Positions 45,786-56,540 are shown, counted from the stretch's first letter. The stretch: DNA of 64,000 nt from Typhlomys cinereus (GCA_023101885.1 JALPQD010000102.1:5488227-5552226); one strand, 5' to 3'. Notes: a model not told the origin generated them from the sequence alone. Numbers and translations: made by a program.

Positions 45786-46720
45786 ATAACTCACTTGGGT
45801 GTGTTACTTAGGCCCATATACCAAGTAACTCGGAAAGCTTCCAGCTTTGAGTGGGGCCCAGAACAAGAGAAGACTCTTCAGCAGATTCAAGCTGCTGTAC
45901 AGGCTGCCCTGCCACTTGGACCATAAGATCCAGCAGACCCAATGGTATTGGAAGTGTCTGTTGCAGATAGAGATGCTATTTGGAGTCTCTGGCAGGCTCC
46001 CATAGGTGAATCACAGAGGAGACCCTTGAGATTTTGGACCAAGGCCCTGCCATCATCTGCAGACAATTACTCTCCTTTTGAAAAACAACTCTTGGCTTGT
46101 TATTGGGCCTTAGTGGAAACTGAACGTCTGACAATGAGTCACCAAGTTACCATGTGACCTGAGTTACCCATCATGAGTTGGGTGTTATCTGACCCAGCAA
46201 GCCATAAAGTTGGACGGGCACAGCAGCAATCTATTATCAAATGGAAATGGTACATACGAGACAGGGCCCGAGCGGGTCCTGAAAGCACAAGTAAGCTGCG
46301 TGAAGAAGTTGCCCAAATGCCTATGGTTCCTCAGCCTGTTGTAATGCCTGGTCCCAAGCACGCACTTATGGCCTCCTGGGGTGTGCCCTATGATCAGCTG
46401 ACTGAAGAAGAGAAGACTAGGGCCTGGTTCACAGATGGTTCTGCTCGCTATTCTGGTGCCACCCAAAAGTGGACAGCTGCAGCACTGTAACCCGTTTCTG
46501 CAACAACCCTAAAGGACACTGGAGAAGGGAAATCTTCACAGTGGGCAGAACTTCAGGCAGTGCACATGGTTGTACACTTTGCCTGGAAAGAAAAATGGCC
46601 AAATGTGCGACTATATACTGATTCATGGGCTGTAGCCAATGGTTTGGCAGGATGGTCAGGGACTTAGGAAGGAACATAATTGGAAAATTGGTGAGAAAGA
46701 CATCTGGGGAAGAAGTATGT
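45786..46720 (+). pseudogene. pol: ERVL RNase H (broken)
   Basis: Tether and RNase H domain. F-T-D-G-S-A at about 46428-46445 gives the first catalytic Asp, W-A-E-L-Q-A at about 46540-46560 the Glu, and Y-T-D-S-W-A at about 46615-46632 the next Asp. At least three stops or shifts (for example 46157, 46490, 46664) break the frame. Confidence 0.82.
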
Positions 46721-46739
46721 GGATAGATCTCTCCCAATA

Positions 46740-47293
46740 GGCAAAGGTCACAAAGATATTTGTGTCTCATGTAAATGCTCATCAAAAGATGACATTGGCA
46801 GAAGAAACATTCAATAATCAGGTGGATAAGATGACTCATTCTATGGACAGTCAGCCTCTTCCCCCAGCCATTCCTGTCATTGCCCAATGGGCCCATGAAC
46901 AAAGTGGACATGGTGGCAGAGATGGAGGTTATACATGGGCTCAACAACATGGACTTCCACTCACCAAGGCTGACCTGGCTACAGCTGCTGCTGAGTGCCA
47001 AATGTGCCGGCAGCAGAGGCCAACACTGAATCCTCGATATGGAGCTATTCCTCGGGGTGATTAACCAGCAACGTGGTGGCAGGTTGACTACATTGGATCA
47101 CTTCCAAGATGGAAAGGGCAGTGCTTTGTTCTTACTGGCATAGATACTTATTCTGGCTATGGATTTCCCTTTCCTGCATGTAATGCTTCTGCGAAGACTA
47201 CCATCCTTGGACTTACAGAATGCCTTATCCACTGTCATAGAATTCCACACAGCATTGCTTCTGACCAGGGAACTCATTTCACAGCTAAAGAAT
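46740..47293 (+). pseudogene. pol: ERVL integrase, N-terminal and core (broken)
   Basis: H-x-H and C-x2-C zinc residues in 46900-47010, in-frame TAA at 47062-47064, then the core with D in W-Q-V-D-Y and D in A-S-D-Q-G-T. The SINE at 47294 interrupts before the catalytic Glu region, which resumes at about 47421. Confidence 0.85.
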
Positions 47294-47420
47294 CCCAGAG
47301 CAGAGGAAGTGGAGGCGTCCATGGTGGTTCCTGAATTCGTCCGTGGTTCTACACACACAGATGCGCGCGCACACATACATACGCACACACGCACAATTGA
47401 ATTAAAAAAAAAAAAAAAGT
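47294..47420 (+). mobile_element. 5'-truncated SINE in the integrase
   Basis: Tail unit only: GTGGAGGCGTCCATGGTGG, TTCGTCCGTGGTTCTACAC, CA/GC-rich end and a 14-bp A-run at 47404-47418. Nearly identical (complement) to 14420-14530. The target duplication cannot be separated from the A-run. Confidence 0.9.
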
Positions 47421-47868
47421 ATGGCAGTGGGCTCATGACCATGGGATTCATCGGTCTTATTATGTTCCCCACCATCTTGAAGCAGCTGGCTTGATAGAAT
47501 GGAGGAATGGCCTTTTAAAGGCACAATTACAACGTCAATTAGGTGGTAATAGTCTGGAGGGATGGGGCAGATTTCTCCAGAAGGCAGTATATGCCTTAAA
47601 CCAGCGTCCAATATATGGTATTGTGTCTCCTATAGCCAGGATTCACGGGTCTAGGAATCAAGGGGTGGAAACAGGAATAGCTCCTCTTACTATCACTCCT
47701 AGTGACCCATTAGGAAAATTTTTGCTTCCTGTTCCCGCAAGCCTGTATTCTACTGGCTTAGAAGTTTTGGGTCCAGAGCAGGGAATGCTTCTGCCAGGAG
47801 ACACAGCAACTATTCCTTTGAACTGGAAGCTAAGGCTTCCTCCTGGTTATTTTGGACTTCTGATGCCC
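47421..47868 (+). pseudogene. pol: ERVL integrase end and truncated dUTPase
   Basis: From 47491 a single open frame (to 47880) carries the integrase C-terminal part (L-I-E-W-R-N-G, A-L-N-Q-R-P) and then a dUTPase start with P-G-D-T-A and P-P-G-Y-F-G-L-L. The frame runs a few codons into the inverted LTR and stops. The rest of dUTPase, the polypurine tract and a forward 3' LTR are absent. Confidence 0.82.
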
Positions 47869-48330
47869 TTGATTAGTTAGGGTTCTCTAGAGTCATGGAA
47901 TTCACAGAATGAATATATATAAAATATATATAGGAAATTTATTGAGTTGGCTTACAGATATGGCCGAGGTAGTCCAAGGATGGCTGCCAATAGCTAGCTG
48001 CTCATTTTGGTAGTCAAGTGGGTGATGGCTGAAGGCTGGAGAACTCCTAGAGTTTTAGTCTAGTCGAAGGCTAGGAGATCGAACAAACCGGGTGGCCGGA
48101 AGGAAGAATGATTCCTAGCACAGCTTCAAGAAGGCATCTGTTCTCCTTGGTGGCTCCTTTTTATATGATGCAGTATTGGGAGAATCCTTTGAGAGCTTTG
48201 GAGTTCTGATAGGATCTAAGGCGTGTACAATCCTTTCAAGTAGTCTCAGTTGATCATTTCCAGAGGTAGTCTCAGCCCAGCTTAGTTAATACCGGGTGTG
48301 TCAAGTTGACACCCAGGCTTAACTATCACA
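47869..48330 (-). repeat. ERVL LTR, inverted copy
   Basis: Reverse complement of the 36637 LTR over its whole length. The U5 end (ATTAGTTAGGGTTCTC) abuts the broken dUTPase frame at about 47869, and the U3 end CTATCACA forms the outer edge. The last two to three bases of U5 are altered at the inner joint. Confidence 0.92.
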
Positions 48331-48659
48331 GTATATAGTGTTAATGGGGGTGTTCATGCTACAGTGCATGTGCGGAGGTCAGAGGATGACTTTGGAATTC
48401 AGCTCCCACCTTGCACCTTGTTTAGGCAGTCTCTTTCATTTCTGTTACTGTGCAGCATGTTGCAGGCTAATTGGCTTGTGAGTTTCTGGCCAACTCCATA
48501 GACCTCATCTCTCTTCTTGGGTAGGAGTACTGAGATAATAGATGTGTGCCATCGCATCCAGCTTTTTACATGGGTTCTGGGGATCAAACTTCGGTCATCA
48601 GACTTACATGGCAAGTATTTTTGCCAGCTGAGCTATCTCCCTGGCCCTCAAAAGGAATT

Positions 48660-49575
48660 GAAGACTATTATAACTCTACATGAAATTTCTACTTCTGCTA
48701 CTGAATCTAGTGTCTCTTAAAAAACAACATACTAGTTATTATTATATATATAATATATAATATATTATTATAAACTGTTCATTACAAATATGAGATTTTA
48801 CAAACAAGTTATACATGGTACATTTATTCAAATGTCTATTGTCCAGTTGTTAATTGCTAGACTATATTTTTGTGGTTTACTACACACTAACTCTTTATTT
48901 AAGATGAAGTTTAATTATGCAGAAAATTTACATTAGAGGACAATTTAAACTATTTTCTCAAAATCTTTTGTTTGGGGAAACATAAGGTGATATCAGTTCA
49001 ATAGTAACTTCTTATTATAAGCTATCTTTTTATGAAACATGTTACCATGTATTCTAGAGAGAACAGAAAATGTTTGTATGGTAATAATCAAAATACAGGG
49101 CTCTTTATTCACATTGTTTGAAATCCTACTTCCTTTACATATTCCTACAGTAAATGTAGTCTCTGGAAGGCATGCAGTTTGCACTTAAGTTTTCTGTGGT
49201 GACCTATCTGTCCAGGTTAACATTCATGAAATGCGTTAAATCCAGACAGTACACCTTGCACATTGACTGCCTGGTTTTCCATGTGGGTTGAATGTAGAAG
49301 ATGGGTTTTTGCTGCTATTTGGAGAAGATCTTGGGAATATATGTACAGTAAATTATTCCTTATTTAAAAAAGGTACACTAAATTTATACTCACATCAATA
49401 ACACATCACAAAAATATTTAAGTTTGATAATATCCAATAGAGAGGTAAAGGTGAAAAAAATGTTCTGATTCACTATTGGAATCTTATCAGTCTAGATTAC
49501 TTGTACTTTACATGTATGTATTTCAGGAAATTTACCTGAAAACATGTTTGGGAAATTTGGACAAAATTTACTTAA
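48660..49575. other. Unassigned AT-rich intronic sequence
   Basis: AT-rich palindromic stretch TATATATAATATATAATATA at 48744-48766. No gene seen. Confidence 0.45.
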
Positions 49576-49577
49576 AA

Positions 49578-49690
49578 GAATTTCATTAAGTGTCATCCAT
49601 AATAGCAAAAATGTGAACATCAATTCAAGGTCCAATGATAAGGGAGCGGCTAAGGCCTATTACTCAATGCAAGAACATGGTGTGGCTTGG
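49578..49690 (+). repeat. Possible old L1 relic, plus
   Basis: CATCCATAATAGCAAAAATG and TCAATTCAAGGTCCAATGAT resemble the end of ancient L1 ORF2. Confidence 0.4.
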
Positions 49691-49694
49691 CATG

Positions 49695-51255
49695 AGGCAG
49701 TGCCAGCACCATGAGGACAGGACAGAGTCCTCTCCTTCCAATCTGTGAGGTCATCCATGAGTTACTTTCATCCATAGAAAAGAGAGTTGTTGAACAGTGC
49801 TATATGGCATAACATCTTAAATATAAATTAATCCTGTAAAGGCACTTTGTTTTATGCCAAATAGTTCTAGAAAGACAAAACAGTCTATTAATACATATCA
49901 CAAGGAAAGGGGCTTTACTGCTTCTTTATTTTTGTAAGCTGTTTACATTCAACTGTTTACATTCATTTGAAATTTTTTAAGTGTCTGAAGAGTTATGTGG
50001 GTAACAGAATTATGACTACTACACTGCTTTCTACGTTACAAGTATTTCACTTTCTTTTTCTTAGAATCTGCCTTATTTTCATTTCAGTTTGATGAAAAGT
50101 CATGGGAATGGGACAGAAAGTCTATTTTTTCTTCTCTAGCACTTTATTCCCAGTGTTATGCTTCAAGATCTGTCCTTTAAATATGACTCCTCAGCAACTT
50201 AAATTCCAATCTAGTATGCTTCATGCCAAGACAGAAATAAACATGACAGGATAGCAATATAACTTAAAAACAAAACATTCCAACAATAACTTGTTCATTA
50301 TATCTAACATAATTTGAATAACATTTTAACTGATGCGAGGTTCTGAAGTGATAGGATATAAACATAACCAACTTTATGAACCTGTACTATCTAGGTGAGT
50401 TGTTAGAAAAGATTAAGAATGAAAATGCTACTTGCAAACCAAATACTGCTGACAAATAAGATAGCTAGCTATTCAGGTCCCTACATGGTTCTGATATATG
50501 AAGGAACTAGAGACTAAGTTCTAATACTCAAGACACTAATCTATAAGGAAATTAAGAAAGATCATGCAACTGGTTATCATTTTGACGTGAAGAAAAGCTA
50601 GTTAAATTACTACAGATGCATTTCACATTACAGTACTAGACCTAGATCTCAGAGCAATGTGGCACTCAGACCATCTGGCATCACAAGGAGATGGCTGAGC
50701 TGGCATGACAGCCTCGCTCCAGCTGACAGGCTCAGAAAATGATTCCTTTCCACTCACTCTTGACTCCAAAACACATTTTTCTAGAGTGAATGAGAGCGAG
50801 GGAACTTTTTTGTGACAAGACAAATCTTTGTGGGCCACATCTAATCTCCGTATTTATCTTTGTTTTGTCTTTTTATAGCCATTTAAAACTGGAAAGACCA
50901 TTTTTAACTCATAGGCTACATAAAAAGAGATTGCAACCAAATTTGGCCTACTGGCTGTTGTTTATTGTTGCTTTCTTGTTATTCTAAATGAGGACACCTG
51001 GCACACGGTGCTCTAAGTGCCCTTTATTCTGCACTCATCCTACACGACTGCTCATCAACATACAGGCTGGACATAGAAACCTCACGTACATCTTCAGTGT
51101 TCACAACTGAATAACAGAAGTACACCACGAAGATGCATTTGCTCAGTTTTTAAAATGTTAATGTTATCTCTGATAATGATAATAACATATAGCACATTGC
51201 TTTGAACTGGATGTGATGGCAAATAATCTAATACTTTTTAGACAAATTGGTTGCT
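49695..51255. other. Unassigned intronic sequence
   Basis: 1.5 kb without a supported feature. A 71-codon minus-strand frame (50623-50838) is discussed among rejected items. Confidence 0.45.
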
Positions 51256-51261
51256 ATACTT

Positions 51262-51475
51262 ATCACTTTAAAAATATTTTTATTTATTTTGAGAGACAGA
51301 GAAAAAGAATATGCAGCCATATGACCACCACAATCTACCTGTGGAAATCAAAGAATAACTTTCAGAAGATGGTCTTCCCCCCTCATCAAATGGGCTTTGG
51401 GTGCTGAAATTAGGTTGCCATGTTTGCCCACAAGTGACTTTACCTTGTGAGCTATCTCACCAGCCCTGTATTTTG
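51262..51475 (-). mobile_element. B2/B3-like SINE, minus
   Basis: T-rich end, CTTTGGGTGCTGAAATTAGG, CTTGTGAGCTATCTCACCAG head complement. Confidence 0.75.
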
Positions 51476-51607
51476 ATTTTTTAAATAACTTTACTAAAGC
51501 ATAGTTTTACACAAATCACTCATGATTTTCTAATGTAAAACTCAATAAACTTTAGTAAGTTGAATCAAGTTGTACAGGTTTTTTAATTTCATAAGTTGTT
51601 GCTATAA

Positions 51608-51998
51608 TAAATTCAAGGCCCCGGCCATATACTAGAACAAGATTTTATTGGTTCACAATTCTACCTTACAGTTCACCGTGGAAGGAGAGCTACCAGCAGA
51701 AACTGAGGAACTTGCCACATCATATCCAAAGTCAGGAGTAAAGAGAGGAAGAATCACTGCATATAATAAGTCTGCCTGTCTGCCAGCTTTGCTAGTCTAC
51801 CAAAAACATCAGCCTCTCTCTATCTTTATCCACCTGCCCAGAGAATAGTTCCACCTAGGTAGTACTACTTCAATTAAAGCAAAAGGATAATCTTTCACAG
51901 CCTTGCTGAGAGGTATGCCTTAATTAAGTAGTTCCTCATGGTGTCCCCAAAGGCTCACACCTCAATCTGTCGAGTTGACAACAGAAACTCACCAGCAC
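51608..51998 (-). mobile_element. ERVL/MT2-like solo LTR, minus
   Basis: Complement reads CTGTTGTCAACTCGACAGAT near its start, as in other LTRs here (GTCAACTTGACA), with GATTTTATTGGTTCACAATT at the other end. Confidence 0.7.
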
Positions 51999-52019
51999 AG
52001 AAGACATCATGACAAATAA

Positions 52020-53345
52020 GATTTAAATGTCTTTATTGTCATGATATGGTCCTTCATTCACATTTACTATTACTATCTATTTCTTCCCATCCCTATCCCG
52101 GGCAATCACTAATCTTTTGTACTTTAACTTTTCCTTTCTCTGGATACTTTATTTAATGGTCTCATATATATAGTTTCTACACTGGCTTCTTCGCTAAGCA
52201 TGGTGTTTTGTGGGAGTCACCACAGTATGGAGTACACAAACTTTTCCTTTTTCTGGATACTTTATTTAATGGTCTCATATATATAGTTTCTACATTGGCT
52301 TCTTCACTAAGCATGGTGTTCTGTGGCAGTCACGACAGTATGGAGTACACACAATCTATACCATCTCATTGCTAAATAGGATTTCAATGAATATGCTACA
52401 TATTCTTAAAGCCCACAATTAAGTTTTGACATATGATACACTCATAAAACCATCACCAGTCAGAATAATCAATCATTAGGTTGCTTTGTAATTGCTGCTT
52501 CCTGCCCCTCCTCTCCTACTTCTGTTACCAAGGCAACCACTTGTCTGCTTTCTATCACTATAAATTAGCTCACATTTGTCAGAATTACATAAATAGAATT
52601 ATACAATATGTACTCCTTTTTTGCTCCTTTCACTCAGCATAATTATATTAAATGCATTCATAAATAAGCATTTATGGAGTTTTTTATTGTTACTAAAGAA
52701 AATTTTGTTTAGATACATATCCTGTGACGGATATTTGAGGTTCTTTCACACACACACATCTGTTTGTAAATATTTGAACGTATGTTTCCATTTCTCTTTG
52801 TTAAATATCTAAAAGTGGAATAGCAGGACTGTGTGGTAGGAAGATGTTCTTAGGAGTAAGAAACTACCAAATGTCAGCCAACGAGGCTGCATCACTGAGC
52901 ACACTGAATATTCCCACCAACAAAGGATGAGTGGTCGGTCCCTCTGCATCCTCCCCAGTAGGTGGGATATGTGTTTTTCTTTTCAGTTTTATCCATTCTG
53001 AAGGTATACAGTGAAAGCACGCTGTGTTTTAACTTGCATTGCCTCAGCCAACAAAAATGTTGACCATCTTCTCATATTCAAAAGTTTTGCCAATTTGTTA
53101 AAAACAGGTGACTTTACTTAATTTGTAGAGTTTTCTATGTATTCAGGATTTATCTCAGGATTTATCAGATATATGATTCACAAAAATTCTCAATTGGGTC
53201 CTTTCATTTTCTTTATATTGGCATTTAAAGGTAAGGAATTTAATTTGTATAATGGGCAGTTTATCAAGTTCTTCAATGACTCATAATTTTGGTGTAATAT
53301 TTAAAAAGAGGTCGAATCACTCCTTAACCCAACTTTTCCTTCCAG
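52020..53345 (-). mobile_element. Old L1 (L1M-type), minus
   Basis: Complement of ancient L1 3' UTR (TTCTCTGGATACTTTATTTA, TCACTCAGCATAATTATATT) and ORF2 end (AAAAGTGGAATAGCAGGACT, CACTGAATATTCCCACCAAC, CCACATTC-like). Contains the 113-bp tandem at 52126-52351. Confidence 0.8.
52126..52351. repeat. 113-bp tandem duplication in old L1
   Basis: Two copies starting AACTTTTCCTTT (52126) and AACTTTTCCTTT (52239) and ending GGAGTACACA. About seven differences separate them. Confidence 0.93.
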
Positions 53346-53429
53346 AAGTATCATAACTTTGGGCTTTACATTTAGATTTTTTATATATTTTAATTATTAT
53401 GTATGTTTTGAAATGGGGATTAATGTTGA

Positions 53430-53698
53430 ATTTTTGCATACTTATGCACATATGTATGTATACATATGTACATGTGTGTGCAGGTGTATGTAGAAGAGAG
53501 CACTTGAGTGTGTGCCCCTGTTGAGGCCCAAGAATGACATTGGGAACTATCCTGGTTTGCTCTACTTCCTTATTGCTTTGCTCTAGGCTGAAATTCCAGG
53601 CTGAGGTCTAGTGTTTACATGTAGAAACTGGGATCTGAACTCTGATCCTTTTGTCTGTAAAGCAAAGGCTTTAACCCCTGAGCCATCCCTCCAGTCTG
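53430..53698 (-). mobile_element. B2-superfamily-type SINE, minus
   Basis: GCCCAAGAATGACATTGGGA, ACTGGGATCTGAACTCTGAT and TTAACCCCTGAGCCATCCCT head complement. Confidence 0.82.
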
Positions 53699-53699
53699 C

Positions 53700-54033
53700 T
53701 ATGGTTTGTTAGACTTTAGCATATACATAAACCAATCACTACTGAACATTTTGAAATATAACAAGAAAAAGCAGATTTAGTCCAGCTAAAAACAGTTTTA
53801 TAAGGCTAGTCTATAATTCAAAAAGACCAAACAAAATGACAATACATGTTAACACTCAAAAATTTTATCTGATCTTCAAAAACACATTGTGAAACAGGAG
53901 ATACAATATACATGGTATAATGAGATCTGAAATACAACATTGCGAAACTTGCTTCAAGTATGCCATCCCTTAGGTTGTAGCACAGCTATCAAACTCATCT
54001 CTATATCTCCAGAACAGTCCCTCAAATCTTTTA

Positions 54034-54085
<52 letters not shown>

Positions 54086-55140
54086 AGATTACAATACTGA
54101 TAACCCTAAGAAACAAGAAGCAGAGCCAAGGGAATGTGGGAATAAGGAAATTTCAACACCAGACTGCAGCAGAACCAAGCCAAGTAAGTCAGAACCGAGC
54201 ATTGAAGATAATGTGACAAGGTGGGGTTCCCAGGCCCTGATTATATTAAGTCTGCTTGGCTGCCTCTCGAAGGCACATTTTTCTACCGTAAAACCAGAAA
54301 ACTGCTTGCTCTGTATCTATAATGATTTGTTCTGGATGTGGTTCAAGTAACTTGGACTACCAGTTGCTATGACATAAATTCTTCTTGAGAGTAAAATAGG
54401 AGAGAGAGAGAGAGGAAAAAAAAAAAAAAACTATTTAAATAATTTCCAGTATTGGAGCCATGGTAAAGAGCTAGGAAGCTTGAGTATTTATTACCATGGT
54501 TCAAATACCTACCCACTTTCCTTCATTTTAGCTATGAGACTTTGGAAATGTTTTCAGTACTTCTGTAGGAGGGCTTCTGTGTTTTCATCTATAAACAGGG
54601 ACAGTTTCTCATGCTTACATATTTAAAACATGGTTTTTAACTTAACAAATCTAGATTAGTGTCATAGAAATGGTATCAGAAACTGACTAACAGCATCTTC
54701 AATAAGTACATAAACAATTTGTAAGCACAAATAAACAAATAAATTCATTCCTATAAAGCTAATCTAGTATGTAGTATTCAACATCAACTATGTGCTCAGC
54801 ATTGTGCAAAAGTCTTGATACAGCACAGAAAATTCAAGCTGTAGAACCTTTAATACTCTTAAAATAGTGCATAACAAAAAGAACACATACCTCAGAATAT
54901 AAGGCAAAATACAAGTAAATATCAGTGAACAAATAACTATGGAAGGAAAATCTTCAAGTAGCATTCTAATTTATAAATTCAATCTATAAATATAATAAAA
55001 TCTATAAAAAGAATAAAAAATATTCTGTGTATATATTTAATGCCACCCTTAATGTTAGTTTCAAAAACAAGCTCAAGTGATTAGCATATTTATGAATTAT
55101 TTGAACAAAAAGGAAAGTATTTAATAATTTTAACCATAAC
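53700..55140. other. Intron upstream side, mostly unassigned
   Basis: Contains the (GT)n at 54039-54082 and the exon-like segment 54087-54190, but otherwise nothing supported. Its edge holds the Mrpl1 splice donor at 55139-55144. Confidence 0.5.
54039..54082. repeat. (GT)n microsatellite
   Basis: 44 bp of perfect GT units. Confidence 0.96.
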
Positions 55141-55144
55141 TTAC

Positions 55145-55251
55145 TCTTGCTATTTTGGTGCTGAGAAAGTTCTCCCTTTCTTCATCCACCTTAATTTCAT
55201 GTCCAGTTTTAAATAATTCAAGCATTTTGGGGATATCACGACCAAGGGAAT
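55145..55251 (-). CDS. Mrpl1: Mrpl1 internal exon (third from the end)
   Basis: 107-bp exon on the minus strand with acceptor TTTTTCTAACCAG (ends at 55252) and donor GTAAGT (55139-55144). Two bases finish a split codon, then 35 codons follow. The peptide contains [26 protein letters not shown] and ends K-I-A-R, a block I recognise from mammalian MRPL1 with few changes. The next exon is 39.5 kb away at 15618. No further upstream Mrpl1 exon is visible between 55252 and 64000, so the preceding exon must lie beyond the window. Confidence 0.95.
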
Positions 55252-55334
55252 CTGGTTAGAAAAATTAGAAAATTCAAAATTATCAAGTAGTAAAAATTAC
55301 TAAATGAGATAAGTATGTATCCCATGTGAAGATA

Positions 55335-55525
55335 CAGAAATAAGCTCAGCTGGTTAAGGCACCTGCTTGCAAGCCTGGTGATGAGCTCCATACCCAGAAG
55401 TACACATACTGGAAGGAGAGAACTGATTTTCAGAAATTGTTCTCTTCTTTCTACTCATATGCCATGGAGTACATTCTCTCTCTCTCCCCCTCTCCATTCT
55501 CTCTCTCTAAGTAAAAATATATTCT
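55335..55525 (+). mobile_element. B2/B3-like SINE, plus
   Basis: AGCTCAGCTGGTTAAGGCAC head, ATACTGGAAGGAGAGAACTG, then a CT-rich end (55468-55510) and A-rich tail. Only about 85 bp from the Mrpl1 exon at 55251. Confidence 0.75.
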
Positions 55526-55990
55526 CAAAAAAATTAAAAAGCAAGTTTAAAAAATATGAGGTGTGCTGCTAAACATGTTAGCTTTCTTTGTCATTTAGTA
55601 TAGATATCTGCTTGCTGACCAATATTGGTATTCACTGGCAGACCTTTCTGCCTTGCTCAGTTTTAAGCACTTAAAAAATTAAAGCAAAACTGAAGTATGG
55701 ACTCTGCCTAGTGTGTAGAATTTGACTCAGAAGCGTAAAAAAAATAAAATAAAATAGTTTTGTTGGGAAAATAAAAACAAGCAAATTTAAATTTTTCATA
55801 AAACAAAAGGAAAAAGAATTGTGAATTTGAAAATTAGAGAAATTGCTTAGTTATATATTATGTAAACAATTAAAATAAAATGAACAAAACATGCTACAAA
55901 ATATACACATTCAACCCACCCACTCCCATTCGTAAACAAGTGGGAAACAAGGGGTTAGGCGGGGAAGACTTGCTAGTTTGTTTTTTGATG
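55525..55990. other. No recognised feature
   Basis: AT-rich intron between a SINE and the LTR that hosts the full-length L1. Confidence 0.5.
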
Positions 55991-56165
55991 ATAATGGTCA
56001 TAGTTAGGCACTGGTGTCAACTTGACAGTTGAGGGTTTGAACTCTGGGCACATTTGTAGAGAATTAATGGTTTAGTTAAGCCCATAATAAACCTGCAGGC
56101 AATTGTCTGGCTGATGGAGAAGGCCCAGGTGCGTGGATTAGCACAGGAATAAAATACAGGGAGCT

Positions 56166-56540
56166 CTCCCTTCCCCACCCCGCACCTCCGGCTGCTACAC
56201 GCGCGTGCGCGCGCGGTCCAGCCGGGCCTCATACTGGGACCTAGGTAAGCTCCGCCCGCGCCTGCCCACCAGAACCCCAGGTCAGCCCAAGGGACCCAGC
56301 TCCTACCCCACCATCCACCCCGGAGCCGCGCGCAGGGCCAAGGGACGAGGAAGACCTCCCCCTACGCCCGGGCTCTGCCCCAGCTCCCCTCAGGTTAAAT
56401 AGATCCGAAGACGCCCCCATCCTCCCTTCCCCACCCCGCTCCTCCCGCCGGGACGCGCGGGCGAGGTCCAGCAGGGCCTCATCATGCGACCTAGGTAAGC
56501 TCCATCGCTGCCCACCTCCAGAACCCCAGGCCGAATAATT
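56166..56540 (+). promoter_or_regulatory. L1 5' UTR with two tandem monomers
   Basis: CTCCCTTCCCCACCCCGC occurs at 56166 and 56422, a 256-bp period. Both units continue with GGTCCAGC, GGGCCTCAT and GACCTAGGTAAGCTCC. The second is cut short at about 56535 and runs into the ORF1 leader. CpG-dense against AT-rich surroundings. Monomer promoters are known from several rodent L1 lineages. Confidence 0.88.

Larger units (their letters stand above)
36637..48330 (+). mobile_element. ERVL-type provirus with inverted LTRs, nested inserts
   Basis: Left LTR 36637-37178 (TGTGATAG to AATACA) is forward. The sequence at 47869-48330 is its reverse complement, ending CTATCACA. Interior order is gag, protease, reverse transcriptase, RNase H, integrase, start of dUTPase, with no env: the ERVL gene order. 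Inserts: MaLR RNA copy 38194-42343, L1 42652-44124, SINE 47294-47420. Outer flanks are ATATA (36632-36636) and GTATA (48331-48335). Confidence 0.88.
36570..48655 (-). mobile_element. B3/B4-like SINE split by the ERVL provirus
   Basis: Right part 48331-48655 is a minus-strand SINE (GTGCGGAGGTCAGAGGATGA, GGTAGGAGTACTGAGATAAT, GGTTCTGGGGATCAAACTTC, head complement to CTATCTCCCTGGCCC). Left part 36570-36636 reads as its A/T-rich tail with TTAGTGTGTGCATATA. The provirus (36637-48330) lies between. Confidence 0.65.
15619..55144 (-). other. Mrpl1: Mrpl1 intron, 39.5 kb, repeat-filled
   Basis: Bounded by the GTAAGT donor at 55139-55144 and the TTTCAG acceptor at 15619-15624 on the minus strand. It joins a codon-ending exon to a codon-starting exon (phase 0). 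It holds the ERVL provirus nest, a whole MaLR element, at least seven L1 pieces and many SINEs. The provirus runs antisense to Mrpl1, while the MaLR at 25584-28830 runs sense. Confidence 0.9.

Noticed and set aside
46185..47001. Minus-strand frames of 93 and 190 codons.
   Set aside because: They are shadows of the RNase H and integrase coding sequence on the plus strand.
36637..48330. An env gene for the provirus.
   Set aside because: After integrase the frame goes straight into a dUTPase start and then the inverted LTR. ERVL elements characteristically lack env.
50623..50838. 71-codon minus-strand frame preceded by a pyrimidine-rich tract, considered as an extra Mrpl1 exon.
   Set aside because: The 55145-55251 and 15537-15618 exons join in phase and give the known protein order without it, it has no good donor, and I recognise nothing in the peptide.
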